64,000 nt of DNA from NCEH01 sp043195095. Lineage in GTDB: Bacteria; Pseudomonadota; Alphaproteobacteria; Rhizobiales; Xanthobacteraceae. Shown one piece after another: positions 42,604-52,523 of this stretch. The position numbers and the translations under genes are program-made. Under the pieces are notes generated by a model, which saw nothing but the letters and a program-made list of their open reading frames with translations, had not been told where the DNA came from and did no database searches. Position 1 is the first letter of the stretch; the number at the start of each line of letters is the position of its first letter. The DNA is taken from the NCBI RefSeq assembly GCF_043195095.1, contig NZ_JBAFWN010000003.1, one strand, 5' to 3'.

Positions 42604-42846
42604 AGCCCAAAGCTCCGCGCGCCGGGGAATGCCTGAGTATCCTTATGCCGGAAATCGTCCGCCTTGATACGCCTCACGAAGCCGGGGCGGAACAGGCGAC
42701 GGGCTGGCCTGTGCCCGGATGACGGCATGCCGGGCAGGCCCACGCGCGCCGGCTCATCTTGATGGAATCCTTATGCGCGGCGGCAAATCCCGGATCGCGG
42801 CTTTACGCGCGGCGGGTCTAGGACACCCCTACGCAAGGAGTGCTCC

Positions 42847-42930
42847 ATGCTTGACCTTATCTATCTCGTTCTCGGCTTCGCCTTCTTCGCCCTGATGGCG
42901 CTGTACCTGCGCTTCGTGGCGCAGGCCTGA
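42847..42930 (+). CDS. Mini membrane protein upstream of kdpF
   Basis: A 27-residue single-helix protein (MLDLIYLVLGFAFFALMALY, then LRFVAQA) behind CAAGGAGTGC. Similar mini-proteins precede kdpF in many proteobacteria. It ends 10 bases before the kdpF start. The start LDL resembles KdpF itself, so it may be a second KdpF-like stabilising peptide. Confidence 0.7.
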   Translation: MLDLIYLVLGFAFFALMALYLRFVAQA

Positions 42931-42940
42931 GGAGGACCCC

Positions 42941-43027
42941 ATGCTCGACCTCGTTCTCGGGGCGGCGGTGAGCCTCTCGCTCGCCGCCTATCTCGTCTTC
43001 GCATTGGTGCGCCCCGAGCGGTTCTGA
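42941..43027 (+). CDS. kdpF: KdpF potassium-ATPase stabilising subunit
   Basis: A 28-residue single-helix protein (MLDLVLGAAVSLSLAAYLVF, ending LVRPERF) behind GGAGGA, directly before kdpA. The C-terminal basic-Pro-Glu ending RPERF is usual for KdpF, which stabilises the KdpABC complex in the membrane. Confidence 0.85.
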   Translation: MLDLVLGAAVSLSLAAYLVFALVRPERF

Positions 43028-43075
43028 CCGCCCCGTGCCGATCCCCCCAACGCTTTTTCCAGGTGATGAAACGCC

Positions 43076-44785
43076 ATGACCTCCAACGGCTGGCTTCAGA
43101 TCGCGATCCTCTTCTTGGCGGTGGTGGCATGCGCCATCCCGCTCGGTCGCTTCATGGCCCGCGTATTCGCGGGTGAACGCACTTTCCTGTCCCCCGTGCT
43201 CGTGCCCGTCGAACGCGGTCTTTATCGGCTGGCCGACGTCGACCCCGAAAAGGAACAGGGCTGGACCGCCTATACGCTCGGCATGCTGGCGCTGAACGCC
43301 GCCGGCTTCGCCCTGCTGTATGCGATCCTGCGCCTGCAAGGCGTGCTTCCGGTGAACCCGCAGGGGTTCGGCGCCCTGACGCCGGACCTCGCCTTCAACA
43401 CGGCGGTCAGCTTCGTCACCAACACCAATTGGCAGGCCTATGGCGGCGAGACCACCATGAGCAATTTCAGCCAGATGGCGGGGCTGACGGTGCAGAACTT
43501 CCTCTCCGCCGCCACCGGCATCGCGCTCGCCATCGCCCTGGTGCGCGGCTTCGCCCGCTCCGGCGCGGCGGGGGTGGGCAATTTCTTCGTCGATGCCACC
43601 CGCGCGACGCTGTACATCCTGCTGCCGCTCGCCTTCGTGACCGCCCTGATCCTGGTGGCCACCGGCATGCCGCAGACCCTGGACGGCTCGTTCGCCGCCA
43701 CCACGCTCGATGGCGCGCAGCAGACCATCTCCATCGGCCCGGTCGCCTCGCAGATCGCCATCAAGCAGCTTGGCACCAATGGCGGCGGCTTCTTCAACGT
43801 CAATGCCGCCCATCCGTTCGAAAATCCCACCGCGCTCGGCAACATGCTGCAAGTGTGGCAGATGCTGGTGATCTCCACCGCCATCGTGTTCGCCTTCGGC
43901 CATCTCGTGGGCGACAAGCGCCAGGCCAGGGCTCTGATCGCGGTCGTATTCGTGTTGCTGATCGCCGGGGTCGCCGTGGCCTATTGGGCGGAAGCGGCGG
44001 GCACGCCCGTGCTGCAACAAGCGGGGCTCGACCCGGCCGGCGGCAATATGGAAGGCAAGGAAGTGCGCTTCGGCCTCGCGCTCTCGGCGCTGTGGGCGGC
44101 GGTGACGACCGGGCTTTCCTGCGGCGCGGTGAATGCGATGCACGGCTCGTTCACCCCGCTCGGCGGCATGGTGCCGCTGGTGCTGATCAAGCTCGGTGAA
44201 ATCCTGCCGGGCGGCGTCGGCTCGGGCCTCTACGGCTTGCTGGTGATGGCCATCATCGCCGTGTTCGTGGCGGGCCTCATGGTGGGGCGCACGCCGGAAT
44301 ATCTCGGCAAGAAGATCGAGGCCAAGGAAGTGAAGATGGCGGTGCTGGCGAGCCTGGTGCTGCCCATCTTCGTGCTCGGCTTCACGGCGCTCGCCGCCAA
44401 TCTTTCCGGACCCGCGGCCGGCATCGGCAACGGCGGACCGCACGGCCTGAGCGAGGTGCTCTATGCCTATGCCTCCGGCACCGGCAACAATGGCTCCGCC
44501 TTCGCCTCGCTGTCGGCGAACACCCCCTGGTGGAACACCACGCTCGGCATCGCCATGCTGTTCGGCCGCTTCGCCTACATCGTGCCGATGATGGCGATCG
44601 CCGGCTCGCTCGCCGCCAAGCCGCGCCTCGCCGCTTCCACCGGCACGTTCCCGACCCATGGGCCGCTGTTCGTGGGCCTCCTCATCGGCGTCATCTTGAT
44701 CCTCGGTGGTCTGCAATTCTTCCCCGCGCTCGCCCTCGGCCCGATCGCCGAGCAGGTGCAGATGCTGGCCGGCAAGACCTTCTGA
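43076..44785 (+). CDS. kdpA: Potassium-transporting ATPase subunit A
   Basis: This 569-residue channel-like subunit has about ten helices and four selectivity-filter repeats (TNTNWQAYGGE, QLGTNGGGFFN, GAVNAMHGSFTPLGG and GTGNNGSAFA). It binds potassium and forms the conducting part of KdpFABC, the high-affinity uptake system induced at low potassium or osmotic stress. Length and order are standard. Confidence 0.97.
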   Translation: MTSNGWLQIAILFLAVVACAIPLGRFMARVFAGERTFLSPVLVPVERGLYRLADVDPEKEQGWTAYTLGMLALNAAGFALLYAILRLQGVLPVNPQGFGALTPDLAFNTAVSFVTNTNWQAYGGETTMSNFSQMAGLTVQNFLSAATGIALAIALVRGFARSGAAGVGNFFVDATRATLYILLPLAFVTALILVATGMPQTLDGSFAATTLDGAQQTISIGPVASQIAIKQLGTNGGGFFNVNAAHPFENPTALGNMLQVWQMLVISTAIVFAFGHLVGDKRQARALIAVVFVLLIAGVAVAYWAEAAGTPVLQQAGLDPAGGNMEGKEVRFGLALSALWAAVTTGLSCGAVNAMHGSFTPLGGMVPLVLIKLGEILPGGVGSGLYGLLVMAIIAVFVAGLMVGRTPEYLGKKIEAKEVKMAVLASLVLPIFVLGFTALAANLSGPAAGIGNGGPHGLSEVLYAYASGTGNNGSAFASLSANTPWWNTTLGIAMLFGRFAYIVPMMAIAGSLAAKPRLAASTGTFPTHGPLFVGLLIGVILILGGLQFFPALALGPIAEQVQMLAGKTF

Positions 44786-44800
44786 GGCACGGAGCACATC

Positions 44801-46852
44801 ATGTCCGCAAAAACCGTCTCCTCCATCGTCAGCCCCGACCTGCTCGGCCGGGCCGCCGTCGATGCCATAAAGAAGCTCAATCCGCGCTCCTTGATGAAGA
44901 ACCCGGTGATCTTCGTCACCGAAGTGGTGGCGGCGCTCGTCACCGCCCTGTTCCTGCGCGATCTTCTCACCGGCGCGCCGCTGTCCTTCACCGGCCAGAT
45001 CATGGGCTGGCTGTGGTTCACCGTGGTGTTCGCCAATTTCGCGGAAGCGGTGGCGGAAGGGCGGGGCCGCGCCCAGGCGGAGAGCCTCAAGCGCGCGCGC
45101 ACCGACACGGTGGCGAAGAAGCTCGCCGACCCGAAGAATCGCGAGCGCTTCACCCGCGTCTCCGCGCTGGACCTGAAGGTGGGCGATCTCGTGCTGGTGG
45201 AAGCCGGCGACCTCGTGCCCGGCGACGGCGAGATCATCGAGGGCATCGCCTCGGTGAACGAAGCCGCCATCACGGGCGAGAGCGCCCCCGTCATTCGCGA
45301 AAGCGGCGGCGACCGCTCGGCTGTCACCGGCGGCACCACCGTGGTGTCGGACTATGTGGTGGTGCGCATCACCGCCGCCGCCGGCTCCTCCTTCCTCGAT
45401 CGCATGATCGCTTTGGTGGAAGGCGCCGAACGGCAGAAGACGCCGAACGAGATCGCCCTGACCATCCTGCTGGTGGGCATGACGCTGATCTTCCTCATCA
45501 CCGTCGTAACGCTCTATGGCCTCGGCCTTTATGGCGGCACGCAACTGGCGGTGCCGGTGCTGGTGGCCCTGCTGGTCACCTTGATCCCAACCACCATCGG
45601 CGGCCTGCTCTCGGCCATCGGCATCGCCGGCATGGACCGCCTGGTGCGCCACAATGTGCTGGCCATGTCCGGCCGCGCGGTGGAGGCGGCGGGCGATGTG
45701 GACACCCTGCTGCTGGACAAGACCGGCACCATCACCTTCGGCAACCGCATGGCCACCGAAATCATCCCGGTTCCGGGCGTGAGCGCGCGGGAAGTGACGC
45801 AAGCAGCGGTGCTGGCTTCGCTGGCCGACGAGACGGCGGAAGGGCGCTCCATCCTTGCCCTGGCGCGGGAGACCTTCGGCATCGACGTGACGGTGGTGCC
45901 CGATGGCGCGAGCTTCGTGCCCTTCTCCGCCGCCACCCGCATCTCCGGCATCGACCTTGAGGGTCGCAAGGTGCGCAAGGGCGCGGTGGATGCGGTGCGC
46001 CGCTTCGTCTCCGAGGGCGCGACCGGCACGGTGAGCGAGCCGGCCGAGTTCAAGGCGGCGGTGGATCGCATCGCCCGTTCCGGCGGCACGCCGCTGGGGC
46101 TCGCGGAAGGCGGTCGCCTGCTCGGCGTCATCCATCTGAAGGACGTGGTGAAGCCCGACATCAAGGAGCGCTTCGCCGAGCTGCGCCGCATGGGCATCCG
46201 CACGGTGATGGTGACGGGGGATAATCCCGTGACCGCCGCCGCCATCGCCTCCGAGGCCGGCGTCGACGATTTCATCGCCGAGGCCACCCCGCAGGACAAG
46301 CTGAGCTATATCCGCAACGAGCAGCGGCAAGGCCGGCTGGTGGCCATGTGCGGCGACGGCACCAATGATGCGCCCGCTTTGGCGCAGGCGGACGTGGGCG
46401 TGGCCATGCAGACCGGCACCCAGGCCGCCCGCGAGGCCGGCAACATGGTGGATCTCGACAGCGATCCCACCAAGCTCATCGAGATCGTCGGCATCGGCAA
46501 GCAGCTGCTGATGACGCGCGGCGCGCTGACCACCTTCTCCATCGCCAACGATGTGGCGAAATATTTCGCCATCATCCCGGCGTTGTTCATCGTCGCCATC
46601 CCGGAATTGAGCGTGCTCAACATCATGGGCCTGTCGACGCCGCAGAGCGCCATTCTCTCGGCGGTGATCTTCAACGCCCTGATCATCATCGCGCTGATCC
46701 CGCTGGCGTTGCGGGGCGTGCCCTACACGCCCGCCAGCGCGGAGCGTGTGCTTGCCCGCAACCTGTTGATCTACGGCCTCGGCGGCATCCTGGTGCCCTT
46801 CATCGGCATCAAGCTGATCGACCTCGCCGTGACCGCCCTTGGTCTTGCTTGA
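44801..46852 (+). CDS. kdpB: Potassium-transporting ATPase subunit B
   Basis: This 683-residue P-type ATPase has its phosphorylation site DKTGT at D306 (E. coli D307), the TGES-type actuator motif ITGESAPV, and the hinge motif CGDGTNDAPALAQAD. It drives potassium uptake with KdpA. It lies 15 bases after kdpA. Confidence 0.97.
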   Translation: MSAKTVSSIVSPDLLGRAAVDAIKKLNPRSLMKNPVIFVTEVVAALVTALFLRDLLTGAPLSFTGQIMGWLWFTVVFANFAEAVAEGRGRAQAESLKRARTDTVAKKLADPKNRERFTRVSALDLKVGDLVLVEAGDLVPGDGEIIEGIASVNEAAITGESAPVIRESGGDRSAVTGGTTVVSDYVVVRITAAAGSSFLDRMIALVEGAERQKTPNEIALTILLVGMTLIFLITVVTLYGLGLYGGTQLAVPVLVALLVTLIPTTIGGLLSAIGIAGMDRLVRHNVLAMSGRAVEAAGDVDTLLLDKTGTITFGNRMATEIIPVPGVSAREVTQAAVLASLADETAEGRSILALARETFGIDVTVVPDGASFVPFSAATRISGIDLEGRKVRKGAVDAVRRFVSEGATGTVSEPAEFKAAVDRIARSGGTPLGLAEGGRLLGVIHLKDVVKPDIKERFAELRRMGIRTVMVTGDNPVTAAAIASEAGVDDFIAEATPQDKLSYIRNEQRQGRLVAMCGDGTNDAPALAQADVGVAMQTGTQAAREAGNMVDLDSDPTKLIEIVGIGKQLLMTRGALTTFSIANDVAKYFAIIPALFIVAIPELSVLNIMGLSTPQSAILSAVIFNALIIIALIPLALRGVPYTPASAERVLARNLLIYGLGGILVPFIGIKLIDLAVTALGLA

Positions 46853-46895
46853 ACTTGGCCTCGCCTGAATTTGGCCTCGCCTGAAGGAGGCGCCT

Positions 46896-47459
46896 ATGTT
46901 GTCCCAGCTTCGCCCCGCCATCGTCCTGGTTGCCGCATTCACGGTGATCACGGGCATTGCCTATCCGCTCGCCGTCACCGGCGTCGCCCAACTGGCCTTC
47001 CCGGCCGCCGCGAACGGCAGCCGGATCGAACGCAACGGCATCATCGTCGGCTCCGCCTTGATCGGCCAGAAGACCGAGAGCGCCGGCTATTTCCATCCCC
47101 GGCCCTCGGCGGCCGGAGACGGCTATGACGCGTCCAATTCCTCCGGCAGCAATCTCGCGCCCACCAGCGCCAAGCTGAAGGATCGGATCGTCGCCGATGT
47201 CGCGGCGCTCCGCGCGGAAGGCATCACCGGCGAAATTCCCGCCGATGCCGTCACCACCTCCGCCAGCGGGCTCGATCCGCACATCTCTCCGGCCTATGCG
47301 CAGGATCAGGTGAAGCGCGTCGCCGCCGCCCGCAACCTTCCGGAAGACAAGGTGCGGCAGGTGGTGGCGCAGGCCATCGAGCCGCGCGAACTCGGCATTT
47401 TCGGCGAGCCGCGCGTGAACGTGCTGAAACTCAACCTCGCGCTGGACGCGCAAAAATGA
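46896..47459 (+). CDS. kdpC: Potassium-transporting ATPase subunit C
   Basis: A 187-residue protein starting at MLSQLRPAIVL behind AAGGAGG. One N-terminal membrane helix is followed by the periplasmic domain with SAGYFHPRPSAAGDGYDA, DPHISPAYA and a C-terminal NVLKLNLALD. It assembles with KdpA and KdpB. A GC-rich hairpin follows in the 85-base gap to kdpD. Confidence 0.96.
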   Translation: MLSQLRPAIVLVAAFTVITGIAYPLAVTGVAQLAFPAAANGSRIERNGIIVGSALIGQKTESAGYFHPRPSAAGDGYDASNSSGSNLAPTSAKLKDRIVADVAALRAEGITGEIPADAVTTSASGLDPHISPAYAQDQVKRVAAARNLPEDKVRQVVAQAIEPRELGIFGEPRVNVLKLNLALDAQK

Positions 47460-47544
47460 TTGCCACGGGCGGGCCGGTCCGCGAAGGATCGGCCGGCCCG
47501 TCTTCGCCCCACCGCCCCAGAGAGCACCAACAAGGGACTTGAAA

Positions 47545-50232
47545 GTGCAGGACAAGCCGCGCGCGTCTCCCGATGCCCTCCTCGCCAAGGCCGCGCGCGA
47601 GGGCAAGGGAAAGCTGCGCGTGTTTCTCGGCGCCGCGCCCGGCGTCGGAAAGACCTATGCCATGTGCCAGGCCGCGCGCGCGGCGAAGGAGAGCGGCACG
47701 GATGTGGTGGCCGGCATCGTCGAGACCCACGGACGGCGCGAGACCGAGGCGATCACGCAGGGGCTGGAGACCTTGCCCCGCAAATCCATCGCCTATCGCG
47801 GCCGCCTCGTGCCGGAATTCGATCTCGATGCCGCCTTGGCGCGCCGCCCCGCGCTGCTGCTGGTGGACGAATATGCCCATACCAACGTCCCAGGCAGCCG
47901 CCATCCCAAGCGCTGGCAGGATGTGCGCGACATTCTCGACGCCGGCATCGACGTGTGGACCACGCTCAACATCCAGCATCTGGAGAGCCTCAACGAGGTG
48001 GTGCAGCGCATCTCCGGCGTGCGGGTGCGCGAGACGGTGCCGGACACCGCGCTCCAGGAGGCGGACGAAGTGGTGATGGTGGACCTGCCGCCCGACGAGC
48101 TGCTGAAGCGGCTCGCCGAGGGCAAGATCTATATCCAGGACACCGCCGCGCGGGCGATCGAGAATTTCTTCAAGCCCACCAATCTCACCGCCTTGCGCGA
48201 ACTCGCTCTGCGCCGGGTGGCCGCCCGGGTGGACAGCGACCTCGTCGAGCATATGCAGGGCGGCGCCATCGAGGGGCCGTGGGCGGCGGGGGAACGCATT
48301 CTCGTCTGCGTCGGTCCCGACGCCTCGGCCCAGCGGGTGGTGCGCGAGGCGAAGCGCCTCGCCGATCTTGCCGACGCACCATGGTTCGCCATCACCGTGG
48401 AGCGCCCCGGCGCGTTGCCGAGCCTTGCCGAACGCCAGCGCATCCAGGAGGCGCTGCGCCTCGCGGAAAGCCTCGGCGCCGAGACGCGGGCGCTGGTGGG
48501 CAACGATCTGGTGGCGGAGCTGCTGCGCTTCGCGCGGTTCGAGAATGTGACGCAGATCGTGGTGGCGCAGGCGCGCCCCTCACGCCTCAACCGCCTGTTC
48601 TGGCGCACGCTCGCCGATGCCCTGGTCCGCAAGGCGCGGGGTATCGCGGTGCATGTGGTGACGTTCGGTGAGGAAAACGAAGCGCCGCAAGTCCGCCAGC
48701 CGAGGCCCGCCGCGCCCCATGGCGATACGCTCGGCTATGTGGTGGCCGCGGGCTCCGTGGCGCTTGCGACGATCGCGGGGGAGGGGCTCACGAAATTGGT
48801 GGCGCTGCCGAACGTGTCGATGGTGTATCTGCTGGCGGTGCTGGTGCCGGCGATCCAGTTCGGCGTGCGGGCGGCGGTGTTCGCCTCGCTGCTGTCGGCG
48901 CTGACCTATAATTTCTTCTTCATCGACCCAGTCTACACCTTCACCATCGCGCGGCCGCACGAATTGCTCGCGCTGACCATCTTCCTCATCATCGCAGTGC
49001 TGATTTCGGCGGTGGCCGGGCGCTCGCGCGAGCGGGCGGAAGCGGCGGCGATCCGCATGCGCGCGGCGCGGCGGCTTTACGAATTCACTCGTAAGCTCTC
49101 CGCTTTGGTGGACTCCGGCGCGGTGGCGGAGGCGGCGGCTTCCGAGATCCAGACCATTCTCGGCCGCTCCACCGCCATTCTCGTGCCGCACGGGACGCAG
49201 ATGTCGCTGGCGGCGGCCTGGCCGCCGGAAGACCGGCTCGATACCGCCTCCATGAGCGCGGCACGCTGGGCCCTGGAGCGCAACGAGCCGGCCGGTGCCG
49301 GCACCGGCACCTTGCCGAGCGTGCCCTGGCTGTTCCTGCCGCTACGCGCCCGCAACGCTCAGGTGGGCGTGATCGGCATCGAATGCGCGGGACCGTTAGG
49401 TCCGCTCGATCCGGAATCGGCGGTCTTGCTCGACACGCTCGCCGACCAGACGGCGGTCGCGCTCGACCGCTCGGCCCTCGCCGACGAGATGGCCGGCGTG
49501 AAATCGGCGGCCGAGACGGAGCGGGTGCGCAATATCCTGCTCGCCTCCATCAGCCACGATTTCCGCACGCCGCTTTCCTCCATCCTGGGGGCCGCGACCG
49601 CGCTCATCGACTATGGCACCCGCATCGCCCCGGAGCAGCGGCGCGATCTCCTTTCGCAGGTCCGCGAGGAGGCAGAGCATCTGGACGGCATGGTGCGCAA
49701 TCTGCTCTCCATGACGCGTCTGGAAGCTGGCGCGCTCGATCTGCGGCGCGACTGGACCGATATCAACGAAGTCATCAATCAGGCGGTCGCGCTCGCCAAG
49801 CGGCGTGGCGCCACGCAATTGTTCGCGGTGGAGAGCGAAAAGGACCTGCCGCTGGTGTTCGCGGACCAGATCCTGCTGAACCAGGCGCTTGCGAACGTGG
49901 TGGGCAATGCGGTGCGCTATGCCGGCCCCGGTGCCCATGTAGTGCTGGCGGCGCGGCGCGTTGGTGATGCGCTGGAAATCTCCGTCACCGACGACGGCCC
50001 GGGCATCGCGCCAGATCTTCTGCCCCATGTGTTCGAAAAGTTCGTGCGCGCCGTGCGCGAGGGCGCTGATGGCGGGGAGGGCTCCGGCCTGGGGCTCGCC
50101 ATTGCCAAGGGCATCGTCGAGGCCCATGGCGGAAAGGTGCGCGCGGAAAGCCCAGTGGATGACGACCGGCGCGGCGCGCGGATCATTTTTTCGCTTCCCA
50201 TCGGCGGCGCGCCCGCCGCCGCGGCGGTATGA
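47545..50232 (+). CDS. kdpD: Osmosensitive potassium-channel sensor histidine kinase KdpD
   Basis: This 895-residue sensor uses the GTG at 47545 (the in-frame TTG at 47539 sits too close to the AAGGGA ribosome site). The N-terminal KdpD domain has Walker A GAAPGVGKT and Walker B LLLVDEYAHTN. A universal-stress-like domain, four membrane helices, a GAF-like region and a kinase core follow, with the phosphorylated His near residue 671 (SHDFRTPLSS) and the G-box DDGPGIAPD. It senses potassium limitation and phosphorylates KdpE. Confidence 0.96.
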   Translation: MQDKPRASPDALLAKAAREGKGKLRVFLGAAPGVGKTYAMCQAARAAKESGTDVVAGIVETHGRRETEAITQGLETLPRKSIAYRGRLVPEFDLDAALARRPALLLVDEYAHTNVPGSRHPKRWQDVRDILDAGIDVWTTLNIQHLESLNEVVQRISGVRVRETVPDTALQEADEVVMVDLPPDELLKRLAEGKIYIQDTAARAIENFFKPTNLTALRELALRRVAARVDSDLVEHMQGGAIEGPWAAGERILVCVGPDASAQRVVREAKRLADLADAPWFAITVERPGALPSLAERQRIQEALRLAESLGAETRALVGNDLVAELLRFARFENVTQIVVAQARPSRLNRLFWRTLADALVRKARGIAVHVVTFGEENEAPQVRQPRPAAPHGDTLGYVVAAGSVALATIAGEGLTKLVALPNVSMVYLLAVLVPAIQFGVRAAVFASLLSALTYNFFFIDPVYTFTIARPHELLALTIFLIIAVLISAVAGRSRERAEAAAIRMRAARRLYEFTRKLSALVDSGAVAEAAASEIQTILGRSTAILVPHGTQMSLAAAWPPEDRLDTASMSAARWALERNEPAGAGTGTLPSVPWLFLPLRARNAQVGVIGIECAGPLGPLDPESAVLLDTLADQTAVALDRSALADEMAGVKSAAETERVRNILLASISHDFRTPLSSILGAATALIDYGTRIAPEQRRDLLSQVREEAEHLDGMVRNLLSMTRLEAGALDLRRDWTDINEVINQAVALAKRRGATQLFAVESEKDLPLVFADQILLNQALANVVGNAVRYAGPGAHVVLAARRVGDALEISVTDDGPGIAPDLLPHVFEKFVRAVREGADGGEGSGLGLAIAKGIVEAHGGKVRAESPVDDDRRGARIIFSLPIGGAPAAAAV

Positions 50233-50242
50233 GGACGGTGCC

Positions 50243-50932
50243 ATGAGCCTCGGCAAGATCCTGGTGGTGGACGACGAGCCGGCGATCCATCGCTTTCTCG
50301 CCCCGGCCCTGATGGCCGCCGGCTATGAGGTGGCGGCGGCGGAAGACGGCGGCCGCGCCTTGCGCGAAATCGCGACACATCCCCCCGACGCGGTGGTGCT
50401 CGACCTCGGCTTGCCGGACATGGACGGCAAGGACGTGATCCGCCGTCTGCGCGGCTGGTCGCAGGTGCCGGTGATCGTCCTGTCCGCCCGCGACCGCGAG
50501 GCGGAGAAGATCGAGGCGCTGGACCTCGGTGCCGATGATTTCGTCAATAAGCCGTTCGGCATCGGAGAACTGATGGCGCGCATCCGCGCCGCCTTGCGCC
50601 ATCGCGCTGGCGACGTCTCGGAAGACCCGATCCTGCGTGTTGGGGCGATCGAGATTGACCGTGCGCGCCATCGCGTGACGCGCGACGGGGAGGATGTGAA
50701 GCTGACGCCGAAAGAGTTCGATCTGCTGGTGTTTCTCGCCCGCCACGAGGGCAAGGTGGTGACGCACCATCAGCTGCTCACCAATGTGTGGGGCCCCGCG
50801 CACGGGCAGGATACACAATATCTGCGGGTCTATGTGGGACAATTGCGCCAGAAGCTGGAGCTGGACCCGAGCGCGCCCACCCTCATTCTCACCGAGCCGG
50901 GCATCGGCTATCGCGCCGGCACCATGGGATAA
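50243..50932 (+). CDS. kdpE: Response regulator KdpE
   Basis: This 229-residue OmpR-type regulator has its phosphorylated D54 in VVLDLGLPDMDG, the acidic pair D10-D11, and a C-terminal winged helix (LTPKEFDLLVFLARHEGKVV). It starts 10 bases after kdpD and activates kdpFABC transcription when phosphorylated. Confidence 0.97.
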   Translation: MSLGKILVVDDEPAIHRFLAPALMAAGYEVAAAEDGGRALREIATHPPDAVVLDLGLPDMDGKDVIRRLRGWSQVPVIVLSARDREAEKIEALDLGADDFVNKPFGIGELMARIRAALRHRAGDVSEDPILRVGAIEIDRARHRVTRDGEDVKLTPKEFDLLVFLARHEGKVVTHHQLLTNVWGPAHGQDTQYLRVYVGQLRQKLELDPSAPTLILTEPGIGYRAGTMG

Positions 50933-51043
50933 GGGCGCGAGCCGGAAAGGGGCGAAGCGCGATGGCGCGGTCTTTTAGCCCGGAGCCGGGCGGGTGCCCG
51001 TCGCGTTGACGTGACGGGCGATGTCGCAGGCGGGGCCGCGCGC

Positions 51044-51316
51044 TCAGGCGGCGTGCGAATAGGCCCCGAACCGCTGCTCCGATAGCCCGAACGCCTGCGA
51101 CCAGGTTTCGAACGCGACCCAGGCGCGGGCCCGCATTTCCGGCGTGCGGGCGTGCTCCATCTGGGCCAGGAGCATTTCGGCATATTCTCCCACTTCGTCC
51201 ATCTCATGGGCATGCAGGAAGCCGATGGCATCCTCCAGGCCGCGGACGTGATGGTCTTCCCCGCCAATGAAAATACGCAGCGGACGCAACACGTTACTTG
51301 GGGATTGTGTTTGCAT
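51044..51316 (-). CDS. Small hypothetical protein, possibly DUF982-like
   Basis: A 90-residue protein starting at MQTQSPSNVL. Segments RPLRIFIGGEDHHVRGLEDA and MRARAWVAFETWSQ resemble the layout of DUF982 proteins (a short strand, then helices with a conserved Ala/Phe near the end), common in rhizobia, but the match is weak. Soluble, acidic, no signal. Convergent with kdpE. Confidence 0.6.
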   Translation of the reverse strand: MQTQSPSNVLRPLRIFIGGEDHHVRGLEDAIGFLHAHEMDEVGEYAEMLLAQMEHARTPEMRARAWVAFETWSQAFGLSEQRFGAYSHAA

Positions 51317-51587
51317 CTTATTCCCTCCAAGGTCACGCTTCGCCGCTCCCAGCCGCCCAATACCCGCCGTTCGCGCAAGGGCGCGACGCCTGAATCCGGG
51401 CGACAAGGAGTGTGTGCCCGCAGGGTCTTCGCCTGTGGGACAACACGGCTTAAACGCGCGTGCACCTCTCAGGTTCCACCCGTGTGGAAGAAAATTCAAA
51501 CGCATTTTCGTAGAAAAAATGGTGCGCTGCGATGGTGCTGGGTGAGGTGAATGATGCCTGCGGCACACGGCGCGAGACTACGAAAAC

Positions 51588-51663
51588 TGGTGGGCCCGGC
51601 AGGACTCGAACCTGCAACCAGACCGTTATGAGCGGTCAGCTCTAACCGTTGAGCTACAGGCCC
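51588..51663 (-). tRNA. tRNA with CAU anticodon (tRNA-Ile2 likely; elongator tRNA-Met possible)
   Basis: A 76-base tRNA including CCA. The acceptor stem is GGGCCTG with CGGGCCC, the D stem GCTC/GAGC, the anticodon stem GACCG/CGGTC around loop CTCATAA (anticodon CAT), and the T stem GCAGG/CCTGC. The overall sequence resembles the isoleucine-2 type (C34 modified to lysidine) of alphaproteobacteria more than elongator Met, but this needs a covariance-model check. Confidence 0.92.
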
Positions 51664-51780
51664 CCCGCACGTTCCTATCAATCCCGAGCCGTGTGAACAA
51701 CCGGGACAAGCGCGGCTTCGCCCCATTGGTGCCGCCTTCCCACAGTGCTGTGGGGCGGCACACACCCAGCGGAGCGTTCC

Positions 51781-52521
51781 ATGCCCTTTCCCATGTCCCG
51801 GCGTCGCGTCTTTTCCGGCGGCGTTCTCGCCGCCTTCGCGCTCTGCGCCGTGCTCGATGCTCCGGCGGCGCGGGCGGAAGATCTATCGCGCGCGACCTTG
51901 ACGGTGGTCGGGCAGGGCGAAGCCAGGGCTGCGCCGGACATGGCGAGCCTGTCCACCGGCGTCGTGACCGTGTCGAAGACCGCCGAGGAGGCCCTCGCCG
52001 GCAATTCCAAGAGCGTGGCGGATGTGATCGCCGCCATAAAGGACGCCGGCGTCGAGGCGAAGGACCTCGTCACCTCGGGCTTTTCGATCCAGCCGCAATA
52101 TACCTATCCCCAGCAGGGCCAGCGCGAAGCGCCGCGCCTGACGGGCTACGAAGTGCGCAATACGGTCAATGTGAAGGTGCGCGACCTGTCGACCCTCGGC
52201 GGGCTTTTGGACAAATTGGTCCAGGCGGGCGCCAATCAGGCCAGCGGCCTGAGCTTCACGCTCCAGGACCCGAGCGCCATCGAGCGGCAGGCGCGCCTTG
52301 CCGCGATCCAGGACGCCAAGGCTCAGGCGCAGAGCCTCGCCGAAGCGACAGGGCTGCGCCTCGTGCGCATTCGCAGCATCAGCCCGCAGCCGGACTTCGG
52401 CTTGGTCGCGCCCGCGCCCATGATGATGAAGGCCGAGGCGCGGGCCGCGGTGCCGGTCCAGGCGGGCGAGACCACTGCCCATGCCCAGATCACCATCGTC
52501 TATGATGCCGAGCCGCGCTGA
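51781..52521 (+). CDS. SIMPL-domain (DUF541) periplasmic protein
   Basis: A 246-residue protein starting at MPFPMSRRR behind GCGGAGCG. A basic n-region and hydrophobic stretch end near AARAED. The mature protein has the SIMPL/DUF541 layout: LTVVGQGEARAAPDMA, LVTSGFSIQPQYTY, LTGYEVRNTVNVKVRDL and a C-terminal AHAQITIVYD. The function of the family is poorly defined; roles in oxidative-stress defence have been proposed for E. coli YggE. Confidence 0.87.
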   Translation: MPFPMSRRRVFSGGVLAAFALCAVLDAPAARAEDLSRATLTVVGQGEARAAPDMASLSTGVVTVSKTAEEALAGNSKSVADVIAAIKDAGVEAKDLVTSGFSIQPQYTYPQQGQREAPRLTGYEVRNTVNVKVRDLSTLGGLLDKLVQAGANQASGLSFTLQDPSAIERQARLAAIQDAKAQAQSLAEATGLRLVRIRSISPQPDFGLVAPAPMMMKAEARAAVPVQAGETTAHAQITIVYDAEPR

Positions 52522-52523
52522 GG

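Noticed and set aside
42857..46957. Open frame of more than 1300 codons on the minus strand opposite kdpA and kdpB
   Set aside because: It is the antisense shadow of kdpA and kdpB with biased His/Asp/Gly composition and no domain.
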